Made by a program: the position numbers and the translations under genes. The notes beneath the pieces are model-generated. The model saw nothing but the letters and a program-made list of their open reading frames with translations. It was not told the DNA's origin and searched no databases. Of a stretch of DNA of 64,000 nt, positions 1 through 11,870 are shown piece after piece. Within the stretch, counting starts at the first letter, position 1; every line of letters begins with the position of its first letter. This stretch comes from Bos javanicus (taxonomy: Eukaryota; Chordata; Mammalia; Artiodactyla; Bovidae): assembly GCF_032452875.1 (NCBI RefSeq), contig NC_083876.1, positions 22,728,001 through 22,792,000 on the forward strand. The letters are read 5' to 3'.

Positions 1-176
1 GTCTTTATCACCAAAGTAATGAATTTCTAAAGAGTGCTAGAACTTTAAAAAATATTCCTAAATATAGTTTTTGTTAAAAATAACAGTCAAGTTTCTATGC
101 ATCTTATATTAAATGCACTATGGAGTGATACAAGTAAAAGAAAAGAAAATTACCTCAGGAACATTACCATCTAACT

Positions 177-387
177 CAGATTTTCTCAGGAGCAGCACTA
201 TTGACATTTGGGGCTGGATAATTCATTGTTATGAATGCATGTCCTATGCATTGTGGAATATTCAACAGCATCCCTGGCCTTTACCCAGACAATAGCACTA
301 CCCCTTCTCCCACTTTAAATGACCAAAAACATTTTGGACATTACTGTATGTAACCTGGAAAGTAAAATTACTTCTGGTTGAGAACTG
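177..387 (-). mobile_element. MER20-like hAT non-autonomous DNA transposon
   Basis: About 210 bp, close to the usual MER20 length of about 220 bp. Landmarks in order are a CAG start, the stretch around 'attgacatttggggctgg', 'cattgtggaatattcaacagcatccctggcc' shared in part with the consensus, and the right end 'ctggttgagaactg', which is the inverted hAT terminus. The orientation places the MER20 head at the right, hence the minus strand. The copy is heavily diverged and I could not find a convincing 8-bp target duplication. Identification is from memory of the consensus. Confidence 0.7.
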
Positions 388-523
388 ACTAATTGAAGGA
401 TCTAAAGCTCAAAAAACTTCAAGCTCATAGTTTGCATAAGTGGGATACAATGACAGATCAAATAATACCTCAGTATTAAGTGAGGCATCTAAACAGCTAG
501 GTAATTGACTGATCTGGTGATTA

Positions 524-742
524 TGAGCTTTGACTATAAAGTCAGGTGGTTTAGGTTTAAATCCTGGTTCTGCCTTTCTTTATTGTAGGTGGATTGCCTG
601 TCACCTCTAAGCTTCAATCTCCTCCTCTGCAAAATAGGGAAAATAGCAGAATTTGCACATAGGGTTGTTTTGAGGATGAGGCAAAACAAAGCAGAGAAAG
701 ATCTCAAATGACTCATTTCACCTATTATCATAATAAATGGCA
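524..742 (-). mobile_element. MIR SINE, antisense
   Basis: The stretch reads like the reverse complement of a MIR. It has 'taaatcctggttctgcc', then a block matching the 'cctcatctgtaaaatggg' core as 'tcctcctctgcaaaatag', then 'agggttgttttgaggatg'. These three landmarks keep MIR order and spacing. The element is an ancient tRNA-derived SINE with no coding capacity. Confidence 0.75.
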
Positions 743-954
743 TTCAAATACTTGTTGAATTGGATAGACTAGACTTATGAATATTTATCCATTATTGGAA
801 CAGACATTAACAAGTGCAAAATAACTGAATGAGAATTTCGGTGCTAATGGAAAATGTGAGCATTTATTATACATTTGTATAATGCAACTTACATTTTAAA
901 TATGTTTTATACCAAATATGACATGTCTAATCTCATGAGTTTTTCCCTTAAAGA

Positions 955-2400
955 GTACACACTGACCCAGGAATAATCCAGAATGATCAAAATTGAGACA
1001 TCCTACAAAAGTTCTTAAAGTTCAAAAACAAGCCAAAAATCTGGGAGGAAGCCAGGCCAAAAACAAAACAGGAGTATATGATGAGATGAAAAAATAAGGC
1101 TGATCTCAGATTTCTCCATAGGCTCCACTGCCCAAAACAAGTAAATCAATACCTAATACATTCAAAGAAAGAATTTTGAGCTCAGGAATTTATATTCAGT
1201 CAAGCTATTCTTCAAGTTTTATAAAAGTTTCAGTCAAACCACTTAAAACTATGGAAAAATGTAGGAAATAGTGCCATGATCCCTCTTTGAGAAACTATTG
1301 GATAACAAGTTTTATCCAATCAAAATATAGCTAGGAAAAATAGAGCAAGAGAAATGATGGTGAACATTGAATGTATTTCATTGTAAACCAAAGAAAAAAT
1401 ATTTCAACATGGTAACAGTAAGAAAAATTTGGACAGAATTGTGAAGGAAGATGATAAGTTTTTTGATTACCTCACCTTTCATACCTGAAAATGAAAGGAT
1501 CTAGAAGGCAATAAAGTCAAATGATATGTTTCAACATACTTGGGAAGGGAAACATTAAAACAACTAATCTTATTGATTGAAATAAATTGATAAAGTAAAA
1601 GAGAAGCAGGAGAAGGAAAAGAGAACATGCTAATTTCAGTATTGCATATACTAGGAAACTAATAAGTACAGTGTAAAAACAAGGAGGAACTAAAGATACT
1701 ATATAAAAGCATAATAAAAAAATAATGAAAAGACAATTAGAACAAACATGCAAACTTCTTAATATCAGAAAAACTAAACACAGGCAAACAATGAAAAAGA
1801 CCACAAAGTAAAGGATTCTTTAATACTGAAAATATTATGTGAATGAATACAGCAGAATCAAGATCAAAATAAGTTCTTTTCAATATATCTAAATGGTCCA
1901 CACAATTTAAATATATTTATAAGAAAGTTATGTTTGATCTTATACATTTGATACATATATATATATGAAATCTAAACTAAGGTGAGTCAGAAAGTGAAAA
2001 CAAAGAGATAGGTAGTATTATAAAAGCAAAAGCGAATACAAAAAAAGTGGGACTTAAAGTTTTCACAACAGGCAGCATGGACTACAGAGCAAAAAGCATT
2101 AAACAAGACAAAGAAATCAATTTATTATGACAAAATAAAAAAATTACATTGAAGATACAAGTGCTAGAATATTTCTGCACCAAATAACACACCAATATTG
2201 TAACTAGAGCAGAAATTATAGGAGATTCAAAGAAATACCTAGAAATACATTACTTTTCTCAGTCCATTAATAAATTGTGCAGAGGAAACATAAGCAAAGT
2301 TATAGTAGAATAAAATAAAAATTAATATCAGAGATCTGATTGATAAATAAAAACTGTGCAACCTGAAAATAGAGACAATACTTTCATTTCATATAAACAT
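955..2400 (+). mobile_element. Ancient L1 (L1M-type), 5' part, interrupted by BovB
   Basis: A-rich, heavily decayed sense-strand LINE DNA. The best support is at about 2050-2290, where a degraded L1 ORF2 endonuclease-region stretch can be followed ('actacagagcaaaaagcatt', then 'caccaaataacacaccaat'). Before that the match is weak and the assignment is by composition and position. No open frame survives. The element resumes after the BovB pair at about 4073 in the correct L1 order, so both parts are taken as one insertion. The left border is uncertain. Confidence 0.5.
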
Positions 2401-3653
2401 CAGTTCAGTTCAGGTCAGTCACTCAGTCATGTCTGACTCTTTGCAACCCCAAGACCTGCAGCACACCAGGCCTTCCTGTCCATCACCAACTCCCGGAGTT
2501 CACCCAAACCCATGTCCATCAAGTCAGTGATGTCATCCAACCATCTCATCCACTGTTGTCCCCTTCTCCTCCTGCCCTCAATCTTTCCCAGCATCAGGGT
2601 CTTTTCAAATGAGTCGGTGCTTAGCACAGGATGGCCAAAGTATTGGACTTTCAGCTTCAACATAGGTCCTTCCAATAAATACCCAGGACTGGTCTCCTTT
2701 AGGATGGACTGGTTGTATCTTCTTGCAGTCCAAGAGACTCTCAAGAGTTTTCTCCAACACCACAGTTCAAAAGCATCAGTTCTTCAGCGCTCAGCTTTCT
2801 TTATAGTCCAACTCTCACGTTCATACATGACTACTGGAAAAACCATAGCCTTGACTAGACAGACCTTTGTTGACAAAGTAATGTCTCTGCTTTTGAATAT
2901 GCTATCTAGGTTGGTCCTCACTTTCCTTCCAAGCAGTGTCTTTTAATTTCATGGCTGCAATTGCCATCTGCAGTGATTTTGGAGCCCAAAAAATAAAGTC
3001 AGCCACTGTTTCCACTGTTTCCCCATCTATTTGCCATGAAGTGATGGGACCGGATGCCATGATCTTTGTTTTCTGAATGTTGAGCTTTAAGTCAACTTTT
3101 TCACTCTCCTCTTTCACTTTCAAGAGGCTCTTTAGTTCCTCTTCACTTTCTGCCATAAGGATGGTGTCATCTGCATATCTGAGGTTATTGATATTTCTCC
3201 CGGCAATCTTGATTCCAGCTTGTGCTTCTTCCAGCCCAGCGTTTCTCATGATGTACTCTGCATATAAGTTAAATAAGCAGGGTGACAATATACAGCCTTG
3301 ACGTACTCCTTTTCCAATTTGGAACCAGTCTGTTGTTCCATGTCCAGTTCTAACTGTTGCTTCCTGACCTGCATGTAGGTTTCTCAAGAGGCAGGTCAGG
3401 TGGTCTGGTATTTCCATCTCTTTCAGAATTTTCCACAGTTTATTGTGATCCACATAGTCAAAGGCTTTGGCATAGTCAATAAAGCAGAAATAGCTGTTTT
3501 TCTGGAACTATCTTGCTTTTTTGATGATCCAGCAGATGTTGGCAATTTGGTCTCTGATTCCTCTGCCTTTTCTAAAACTACCTTGAACATCTGGAAGATC
3601 ACGGTTCATGTATTCCTGAAGCCTGGCTTGGAGAATTTTGAGCATTACTTTAC
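2401..3653 (-). mobile_element. BovB (RTE) LINE, 5'-truncated, antisense
   Basis: The left edge is the typical BovB 3' end in reverse complement ('cagttcagttcaggtcagtc'). Reading the minus strand gives the BovB 3' UTR, the ORF C-terminal region and the reverse-transcriptase domain. Consensus match stops at about 3653, so the 5' half is missing. It lies inside the ancient L1 and is followed at once by a second, shorter BovB in the same direction. BovB elements entered ruminants by horizontal transfer and mobilise the Bov-A and Bov-tA SINEs; this copy is dead. Confidence 0.93.
2902..3453 (-). pseudogene. BovB reverse transcriptase remnant
   Basis: An open frame of 183 codons inside the BovB copy. 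It starts in the RT palm region (MDHNKLWKIL, the usual continuation of the AFDCVDH motif, which is cut off here) and continues through a KGVRQGCILSP block to the catalytic LRYADDT motif, followed by SEEELKSLL and an IQKTKIMASGP block. Near 2985 the frame shifts: the consensus FIFLGSKITADGDC becomes FIFWAPKSLQ and the frame ends soon after. The protein would lack the endonuclease domain and C-terminus, so it cannot be active. Confidence 0.85.
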
Positions 3654-3668
3654 ATATTAATAACATAT

Positions 3669-4072
3669 TCAGTTCAGATCAGTTGCTCAGTTGTGTCCGA
3701 CTCTTTGAGACCCCATGAATCGCAGCATGCCAGGCCTCCCTGTCCATCACCAACTCCCGGAGTTCACTCAGACTCACGTCCATCAAGTCAATGATGCCAT
3801 CCAGCCATCTCATCCTCTGTCGTCCCCTTCTCCTCCTGCCCCCAATCCCTCCCAGCATCAGAGTCTTTTCCAATGAGTCAACTCTTCACATGAGGTGGCC
3901 AAAGTACTGGAGTTTCAGCTTTAGCATCATTCCTTCCAAAGAAATCCCAGGGCTGATCTCCTTCAGAATGGACTGGTTGGATCTCCTTGCAGTTCAAGGG
4001 ACTCTCAAGAGTCTTCTCCAACACCACAGTTCAAAAGCATCAATTCTTCAGCGCTCAGCCTTCTCCCCCAAA
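3669..4072 (-). mobile_element. BovB 3' fragment, antisense
   Basis: About 400 bp that begins again with a BovB 3' end ('cagttcagatcagttgctc') and runs only through the C-terminal coding region. On the minus strand it encodes RRRRGRQRMRWLDGI and a GVSKSRTQLS ending, typical of the BovB ORF C-terminus. It is a separate 5'-truncated insertion, not a continuation of the copy at 2401-3653, because the 3' end is repeated. A 15-bp AT-rich spacer separates the two. Confidence 0.92.
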
Positions 4073-4162
4073 TAAACTTGCAGATCCAAAAAGTAGAAAT
4101 CATGATGCCATTAAAATGAAAATTCTATCCAGAGATATTAAAACTCTCTCTTAAACAATGCT

Positions 4163-4206
4163 TGAGTAAAATTGGAACTAAAACTGAGTAAAATTGGAAC
4201 TAAAAT
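4163..4206. repeat. 22-bp tandem duplication
   Basis: The unit 'tgagtaaaattggaactaaa' plus two bases occurs twice in direct tandem at 4163-4184 and 4185-4206, differing only at the last base. It lies in ancient L1 DNA and is likely a replication-slippage product. Confidence 0.85.
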
Positions 4207-6125
4207 GCAAAATTTCCAAATGTCTAGAAAATAATAGTTATGGTAATGTAACATATCAAGATAAATGAGATACAGTTAGCACATTGCTGAAAATAAATTC
4301 ATAGCCTTAAATGCCTATTTGAATAATAAGGAATAAAGACTAATGACACAAGCATCTAACTTTAAAAGTCATATACAGATTAGAAAAATTAACAAAAGGA
4401 AAGCATATAAAGGGAATTAATAAAGACAATATAATAGCAATTAGTAATTTAGAAACATATGCATGATAGAGTTTCTAAATAAATTCAAAAACTTTTTATC
4501 AAGGAAAGAGGAAGAGTGAATAATTAAACATATCAAGAAAACCACAAAAGAAAAACTGCATATACAAAAAAGATGATAAACTGGAGATGGAAACATAAGA
4601 AAGTAAAGAATCACAAGAGACTAATTTGCATAGAATTTGGCAAATTCTATGAAAATAAATTTTAAAACTTTTATGAAATAGATAACTTTCTAGGAAAGGC
4701 CATTTACAGAATCAGACCACAAAAGAAAGAAAAAAAAATCTAAAGTGTCAAAGAGCTTCAAACAACAACAAAAGCACGAAGTCCAGTTTATTCACAAGAT
4801 AATTCCAACAAATCCCAATGACTTTAAACTGCTCAAATTATAGGTATTGACAGACATTTAAATTATTGCTGTGAAGCAAGCTTAACATTGATAACTACAC
4901 TGATGAAAGAGCATAAAAATGAACAACAGAGACAAATCTCATTATAAATATTAGTACAAAAATCCTAAATAAAATATTTGCAAACAAAACCTGGCAGCAT
5001 GTTACCAGAAAAATATAACATAACCATATGAGATTTATTATGAAATTATATGAAAAGAATTTAATAATCATTCTTGAAAGAACAACATTCAGTAAAATAG
5101 AATAAGACAGATAACCTTCTTAATGTGGCTCCAAAGCCAACCACATGCTTAATAGTGAAATATTAGAGGCATATTCATAAAAGGCATGAAGAAGAAGTAA
5201 TGCCTGCCACCATTTGTGTTATTTAACATTTTAGTACTGCTACTGGCCAAGATAATTTGCCAAGAAGAGTTAGAGGTATAAAATATCAGAAAACAGGAAG
5301 TGATTTTTTTTTTTTTTGCAGATTATAAGATATGACTATATATCTGGAACAGCCAAGCTAATTAACTGCAAACAGTAAGAGAATTCAGTAAAAGAGCAGT
5401 GTTAAAAAAATTAATACAGTAGTAATCACTAATTTATATATGTTAAAATAACAGAAGATATAATAGAAAAAATGACTTTATATATCATATCACCAAGGAA
5501 TAAAATTAACAAGAAATGGACAAGACATTATGAAGAAAAGTTTAAAAGGCTACTGAATAATACAAAAGAAGGTATGAACAAATGAAACTGTTAGGATGAT
5601 TCAATATTGTAAGAAGGTCGACACTACCTAACTTAATTAAATATTTAATTATATCTCAGTGAGAATGCCAGTTGATATCTTAAATAAGCAAGTGGATTCT
5701 GAAATTTGCATTAAAAAAAGATAGAGAAGATGCAAAAAACTCTGAAAATGAAAGGAGTAAGTAGGAACGATAATCACTAGATTTTTATAAAATTATAGAA
5801 TCTCATTAATTAAAACAGTACTCTGATATATGAACAGACAGAACAATTAGCTGAGATATAAACCTAAATTCATTAGGTGATTTAGGATGTTAAGAGGGTG
5901 ACATTCTAATAAATGAGAAAGGGAAACAGTGCTGAGGAAAACGGGTAGCCCTATGGGAAAAATATCCACACCTTGAAACAGGGTCATTTCTAGATAGATT
6001 AAGATGTTAAAAGTAAAAAATTAAACATAAAAATACCTTGTGAAATGCCATGGGGGGATTTCATATGAAATATAATTTTCTAAGTTTGATGCAAAATCCA
6101 GAAGTCATAAAAGGAAAGACTGATA

Positions 6126-6250
6126 CATTTTGGGGGGTAGGGGGCACTTGGTGCAGCATGTGGGATCTTAGCTTCCCAACCAGGAACTGGACTCATGCCC
6201 TCTGTGTTAGAAGTACAAAATCCTAACCACTGGACCACCAGAAAATTCAC
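6126..6250 (-). mobile_element. CHR-type tRNA-derived SINE, antisense
   Basis: In reverse complement it shows 'ggtggtccagtggttaggat', a tRNA-derived head, followed by 'ctaagatcccacatgctgca', typical of CHR-type SINEs of Cetartiodactyla. It is flanked by a perfect 10-bp target duplication, AAGACTGATA, at 6116-6125 and 6251-6260, which fixes both borders. It inserted into the ancient L1. Confidence 0.9.
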
Positions 6251-7150
6251 AAGACTGATAAACTGATAATTTAAAATATACAAAACACAAGTTTCCACGT
6301 GGTAAAGCCAAAACACAAAGAAAAAAAGAAAAAAAAATAGTAAAAACAAAACAAAACACACACATATTCCAAATGGCTAAGATTGCTAAAATAAAAGGAC
6401 CTTCTACAACGGTAAGTAAAAGACCGACAAATAAATTTTAAAACGCTGAGGAGTTTGCAGAAATGAAAAAAAAAAAAAAGGCTCTTGAAGATATGTAAAG
6501 ACACTAAATCTTACTCTTAATATAAAAAAAAATGTTAAATAAAACAACACTGAGATTCTTTTTTAACTTATATTGATCAGAGAGATAATAACACACTGGG
6601 TTGGCTATGGTAAGGAACAGGAGTTCTCATGCATTTCTGCTGGGAGGCCAAATTCACACAACAATCTTTATAATTACGAATGTCTTTACCCTTTAACTCG
6701 GCAATTCCACTTCTAGAAATGTATCCTACAGATAATATATACTCACATATCTATGGATTTGTTCAAGGAAATCCTAGTTACATAAACATAGCAAACATTT
6801 GGAAATAAGCAAAATGGACAGCAACATGGAAATGGTTAAATAAATTTTGATACATCCATACAGTAGAATCAGAAAGAATAATAATGTGCTGAAATAAGTG
6901 TGCTAAAGTGGGATGAATTCCAAGATATGATGGTAAGAAAGAAAAAGAAGGAAGGAAAAAGTGGTGTAGAACAGGGCGTATAAATTTCATTGGGAAATGG
7001 ATGTACATGTGAGTTTATAACATGTACATAAAAATTATATGGAAGGATACAAAAGACATTTGTTAGTCTCTCAGCAGGAGGACAGTGGCAGAAGAGAGGC
7101 TTGCCTTTCACTCTACAACCAAAAGATGTCTTTTGAACTTTCAAAAAATC

Positions 7151-7554
7151 TTTTTTTTTTTTTTAATCTATAGGTTGGATTTGGCCTGTGGTTTTCGACT
7201 TTGAAATCTCTTCAAAAAAATGATTAAGCCAGAGGTGAATTTTTTTTAATCATAATATTACTAACTTGTCTAAATTTACATGTCTAAATGCATATATTTG
7301 CATTATGCAATCAACTTTACCCAATATGACTATTATTGCAATATAAGCACCGGAAGTCCTAATGCCCCAAATTCCAAGCCCGTTATAAAAATAAACTATT
7401 TCACTACTACAGAGACGGGATTTTATTGCAGACTAACTCATATAGGGTTTTGTTTGACGATCCTTCTACCTCTGACACAATAACTGAATAGTGTAGGCGG
7501 ATTCATCCCGACTGAAAAAGAAAAACCTGTCCATTTAGAAACTCAAGGAAGAGG
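7151..7554. other. Unassigned stretch between two L1 copies
   Basis: A T-run at about 7150, then AT-rich DNA with no open frame of note and no repeat I can name. It separates the end of the ancient L1 from the 5' UTR start of a younger one. Confidence 0.5.
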
Positions 7555-7815
7555 GAGGTGTGGTCAAGATGGCAGAGTAGAAAGACCTTGATCTCACCTC
7601 CTCCCATGGGCACATCAAAATAACAACCATGTACAGATCTACTATCTATGATAACAACCTGAAGACTAGCGGAAAAGATACAGAAAAGGAAACACAAGAG
7701 AGGTAGGAGGAGCAGATGTGGTGCAGTCAAGACATACAACCTTATGCGTAAAACCTGAAACCACAAAATTCCTAGAAGAAAACAGAGGCAGTTTTCTCCC
7801 TGACATTGGTCTTAG

Positions 7816-7817
<2 letters not shown>

Positions 7818-7857
<40 letters not shown>
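7818..7857. repeat. (AT)20 microsatellite
   Basis: Forty uninterrupted bases of AT dinucleotide inside the L1 ORF2 remnant. Such a pure run is likely polymorphic. Confidence 0.97.
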
Positions 7858-7862
<5 letters not shown>

Positions 7863-8593
7863 CTGTTTCCTTTTAGACAAGGAAAACAGAAATAAACAAA
7901 TGGGACTACATCAAACTAAAATGTTTTTGCATTACAAAGGAAACTATAACAAAATGAAAAGGCAGCCTACTGAATGGGAGAAGATATTTGCAAATGATAT
8001 ATAGGATAAGGGGTTAATATCCAAAATATATAAAGAACTCATGCAACACAACATCAAAAACAAACAATCTGATCAAAGAAATAGGCAGAATACCTGAATA
8101 GACACTTTTTCCAGAGAAGACATACAAATGACCAACGAGCACATGAAAGATGCTCAATATTGCTAATCATCAGGGAAATGCAGATCACGACCACAAGGAG
8201 ATATCACCTCATATTTGTCAATATGGCTAACATCAAAAAGAACACAAATAACAAATGTTGGTGAAGATGTGGAGAAAAGGGAACCCTCATGCACTGTTGG
8301 TGGGAATGCAAATTGGTGCAGTATGAAGGCTCCTTATGAAAACAGAAATGCCATAGGAACCAGCAGTTCTACTTCTGGGTACTTAAAGAAAACAAAAATA
8401 CTAATTTTAAAAGATATATACACCCCCATGTTCATTGCAGCATTGTTTATAATAGCCAAGATATGGAAGCAACCTAAGTGTCCATTGATAGATAAATGTA
8501 TGAAGAAGATGTGATGCATATCATATATATACATACAAGAATATTACTTAGTCATAAAAAAATAATGAAATCTAGCTATTGGTGACAATATGG

Positions 8594-8905
8594 ATTGGGC
8601 TTCTCTGGTAGCTCAGCTGGTAAAGAATCCACCTGCAATGCAGGAGAACCAGTTCAATTCCTGGGTCAAGAAGATCCACTGGAGCAGGGATAGGCTACCC
8701 ACTCCAATATTCTTGGGCTTCCCTGGTGGCCCAGCTGGTGAAGAATCCACTTACAATGTGGGAGACCTGGGTTCAATCCCTGGATTGGAAAGATCCCTTG
8801 GAGAAGGGAACAGCTACCTACTCCAGCATTTGGCTGGAGAATTCCATGGACTATATAGTCCATGGTGTCACAAAGAGTCAGACATGACTTAGTGACTTTC
8901 ACTCA
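8594..8905 (+). mobile_element. Tandem pair of Bov-tA SINEs
   Basis: Two tRNA-Glu-like heads in the same direction: 'gggcttctctggtagctcag' at about 8597 and 'gggcttccctggtggcccag' at about 8714. The first unit has a head and a shortened Bov-A part ending at 'ccaatattctt'; the second is complete and ends in the Bov-A tail with 'acatgacttagtgac'. The pair interrupts the L1, which resumes with 'agatattattctaagtgaac'. No clean target duplication is visible. Confidence 0.88.
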
Positions 8906-9310
8906 GATATTATTCTAAGTGAACTAAGTCAGAAATAGAAAGACAAATACCATGTGATTTCACTTGTGTGTGGACTCTACAAAATAAACCAAATGAACAA
9001 ACAAGACAGAAACAAATTCAGAGAACAAACTGGTGTTTGCCAAGGGAGTGGTTGCAGGAATGGGAGAATGAGTGAAAGAGGTTAGAGATATTAAAAGTTA
9101 CAAATTTCTAGTTATAAATTAAGTCACAAGTATATAATATACAGCATAGGGAGTATAGTCAATAATATTGTAATAGCTTTGTATCGTGACAAATGGTAAC
9201 TAGACTTATCATGGTGATCACTGTGTAGTGGATAAAAATATCAAATCACTATACTGAACACCTAAATTTAATATAATATTGAAATTAATTATACTTCAAT
9301 TTTTAAAAAG

Positions 9311-11458
9311 TAAGAAAAATTCAAGAAAGAGGAAAAAAGAAAGAGAATAGGGGCTTACTTTACTTTGTTTCTGAAGAGGAATGTATGTTACATTTGCTCA
9401 TATTTTGGAGAAGAGTTTAAAAGCACAAAGATTGATAAATAGTAAGCAATCATATAAAAAGAGAGAAAACTAATCACGTCTGACAGCATAATCCCAGAAG
9501 GAAATTTTTCTTTTTTATCAGAAGGGTTAAGAAAAATATCACCCGGTGTTGACTCCCAAATTGCTTGATAGATTCAAATCTGTTTTTTCAGTCCCCGAAT
9601 GATCTGAATTTCTTAGATTTGAATGCTTTTTGACCTTCTTGTAATGTATATATTGCCAACTCACACGATTTCTTACATACGTTTCACTCTCAATTAAATC
9701 TGTAATGGGTTTTGACCAAACTCTTATTTCAACATTTTTTTAGTGTCATATTTATGGAACCTAGTTCAGTCACCGCATTTTAAAGTTTATCTTCCCAAAA
9801 GGCTATTTCAACTTCTCACCACATAAGCTGAAATTACACAGAGTCTCTATTGGACTGTTTGTCTCTATACTCTGGGCCATTATTTCATATAAAAGGTTTT
9901 TGGTGAAACAAGAAGCATGTTCTCTTGAACCTTGCCCTTTAATTAGTGTAAGCTCCTTGGGGACTGATAGTCTGACTTCACAGCAGGTAACAGAATGGAT
10001 CTAGGCAACAATTCTAAAATGAAACATTCCTTCCAAATGTTTCAGGCAATCCTAAGCTGTGAAACGCCTGCCAGCCCCCTGAGAAGATCGATAGAGCAAC
10101 CACTGGGCACATAAAACAGAACCGCCCACTGGAAAGCCCAGTTAATGAAAATCCACGATGGGCAATAGGTGTGCAATATAAGCACATTCTTACGGAAGAA
10201 TGGATTCCCTTTATCTGTGCTTGGACTCCAGAGGATGCTCCAGTAAACAATTAGACCAGCAAAAATTAATACCCATCAACTTTAAAGTCATTAAATAGCT
10301 TCACATACTTTAGATTATTATGGAGTTCTTGCCTTTAGGAATCAATAGAGTACTGATATTAAACACAAGCATTCTAGGGTCATCTTGAGTCACAAGCCTT
10401 TTTCTTTTTCTTTTTTTAAAAGAAATTCAATTCAAATCAGCAAACATTAGATTACCTTTTGTAGAAAAAGAGTAATTTGTCTTTTACTGACCAGCACACT
10501 TATTCATGTCTCTTGGCTTGCTTCATTAAATTTAATGCACATGTATCATACATTTTTAAGAGGAAAGACATGCTCAAGTGTTACAGGCTCTTCCTAATAA
10601 ATCCATCAATACACTGGGATAGGCTGCATCTATTTTGCAATTCTATACGAGGATAGAATCTCTCTTTCAACAGCAAGTTATTTATCTTCCTAACAATCTA
10701 TCAAAATAAATATCTCCTAAGGTGGAGTATTATTAAATATTTTCCACAGCTGAAATTCCCCAATCCCCTTAGGCAGAAGTAATAGCTCTTTGCTCAGACA
10801 TATATCATGATGCTTCTCACCTTTTTAATGGGTGCTGTTGTTGACAGATCTTTTACTACCAGATTGGGACCCTCCTGAAGGTAGAGAACAGGTCTTCATC
10901 TCTGAATAAGACCTGTTCAATAACCATTGTGATGGAGATGTCCAGGCAGAGAGGAGCAGAGGGTTGATGCACTTCAGACTATTTCTCCTGAGTTCCTATC
11001 CATCCCGTAGCCCTGGTTCTCCTTTCTCCTCCAATTCTATTGCTATTTGACTCCTAGATTCACAGTATATCTCTGAATGTGGCAGCTGCTATGCAGAATG
11101 GAAATTTAGATCCATGACAGTTCAACGCAGGAACAGGCAGCCTGGAGCACTGAGGCTACCCAGTGGCATCTGAGGTCCCTGCTGGTGACAGTCTCTCATG
11201 CTGGCCCTGCATAGACCTTCTTTATTTCTTTCACATACGACTTCTCCTCTGAACGACTTCCTCTGGTTCTACTCTGCGACTGTCTTTCCTTCCCCCACTC
11301 TAGTATCTCCATTCCTCTATTTGTGCTCAGAGCAGCCCATGGGCTGAAAGTATTGCTGAGAAGGGCTGGAAAATGACGAGCAGAGTGCTGTCACTCTTCT
11401 TGCACTTGCCCGGAACAAAAACCATTAATTGGTTTTTAAGATTCTTATTTATAATCCA
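9311..11458. other. Unassigned region with possible L2/MIR traces
   Basis: About 2.1 kb without a recognisable gene. Short stretches resemble antisense L2/MIR ends ('gtaagctccttggggactga' at about 9949; 'ctcctgaaggtagagaacag' at about 10872), but each is too short to be sure. Open frames here are short and lack family resemblance. Confidence 0.4.
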
Positions 11459-11727
11459 TGGCACCCCACTCTGGTACTCTTGCCTGGAAAATCCCATGGA
11501 CGGAGGAGCCTGGTGGGCTGCAGTCCATGGGGTCGCTAGAGTCAGACACGACTGAGCGACTTCACTTTTACTTTTCACTTTCATGCATTGGAGAAGGAAA
11601 TGGCAACCCACTCCAGTGTTCTTGCCTGGAGAATCCCAGGGACAGGGGAGCCTGGTGGGCTGCTGTCTATGGGGTCGCACAGAGTCGGACACGACTGAAG
11701 CGACTTAGCAGCAGCAGCAGCAGCAAG
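11459..11727 (+). mobile_element. Bov-A2 SINE
   Basis: A dimeric Bov-A unit. The left monomer has 'ggcaccccactctggtactc' and the right monomer 'aatggcaacccactccagtg'; the element ends in an AGC-repeat tail at about 11707-11727. The start 'ggagaaggcaat' of the consensus is missing, so it is slightly 5'-truncated. Bov-A2 is non-autonomous and depends on BovB machinery. Confidence 0.93.
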
Positions 11728-11819
11728 TCCTACAACAGGACTAGAGACATGTGTGTATGGGAGCTGAAATTTGTTTGTAATCTTTAGGGAATTTTTATCC
11801 TCTTGGAAGTGAAAATTAT

Positions 11820-11857
11820 TAATTTATTATTATAATAATTATTATAATAATAAATTA
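11820..11857. repeat. 38-bp perfect AT palindrome
   Basis: Positions 11820-11857 are exactly self-complementary with no spacer; three further base pairs form on each side after one mismatch. It is made only of A and T. It could extrude as a cruciform. It lies about 95 bp after a Bov-A2 tail and belongs to no repeat I recognise. Confidence 0.9.
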
Positions 11858-11870
11858 TTAAATTATTTAC

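Larger units (their letters stand above)
4073..7150 (+). mobile_element. Ancient L1 (L1M-type), ORF2 remnant and 3' UTR
   Basis: Continuation of the decayed L1. Recognisable ORF2 landmarks appear in order: the region before the RT (about 4230-4700), the 'gaagcaagcttaacattgat' to 'aatcctaaataaaatatttgc' RT block (about 4870-5000), the 'aattaaaacagtactctgatat' block (about 5810), and the 3' region with 'ggcaattccacttctagaaa' (about 6700). The 3' UTR fades at the T-run near 7150. A CHR SINE is inserted at 6126-6250. Stops occur in every frame. Confidence 0.72.
7555..9310 (+). mobile_element. Internally deleted L1, 5' UTR joined to ORF2 3' region
   Basis: Starts with an L1 5'-end signature ('tcaagatggcagagtagaaa') and about 170 bp of 5' UTR, then at about 7725-7740 jumps to the late ORF2 region ('aaaattcctagaagaaaaca'), so roughly the whole of ORF1 and most of ORF2 are missing. 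The rest follows ORF2 order: 'tttgcattacaaaggaaact', the C-terminal TPMFIAALFIIAKIWKQP-like block (about 8425-8480), and the 3' UTR ending near 9310 with 'attatacttcaattttt'. It contains an (AT)20 run at 7818-7857 and a SINE pair at 8594-8905. Confidence 0.8.

Noticed and set aside
2401..2946. Regular spacing of similar blocks across the window as a possible CRISPR or satellite array
   Set aside because: The repeated blocks are dispersed BovB and SINE copies of differing length and direction, with no constant spacer.
2512..4075. Plus-strand open frames rich in leucine and serine (for example 2512-2946 and 3791-4075)
   Set aside because: They are the antisense reading of BovB. The same peptide-like pattern recurs opposite nearly every BovB copy in the window.
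8594..8670. tRNA-like sequence with A and B box character
   Set aside because: It is the tRNA-derived head of a Bov-tA SINE, not a tRNA gene; no intact cloverleaf with anticodon arm is expected or seen.
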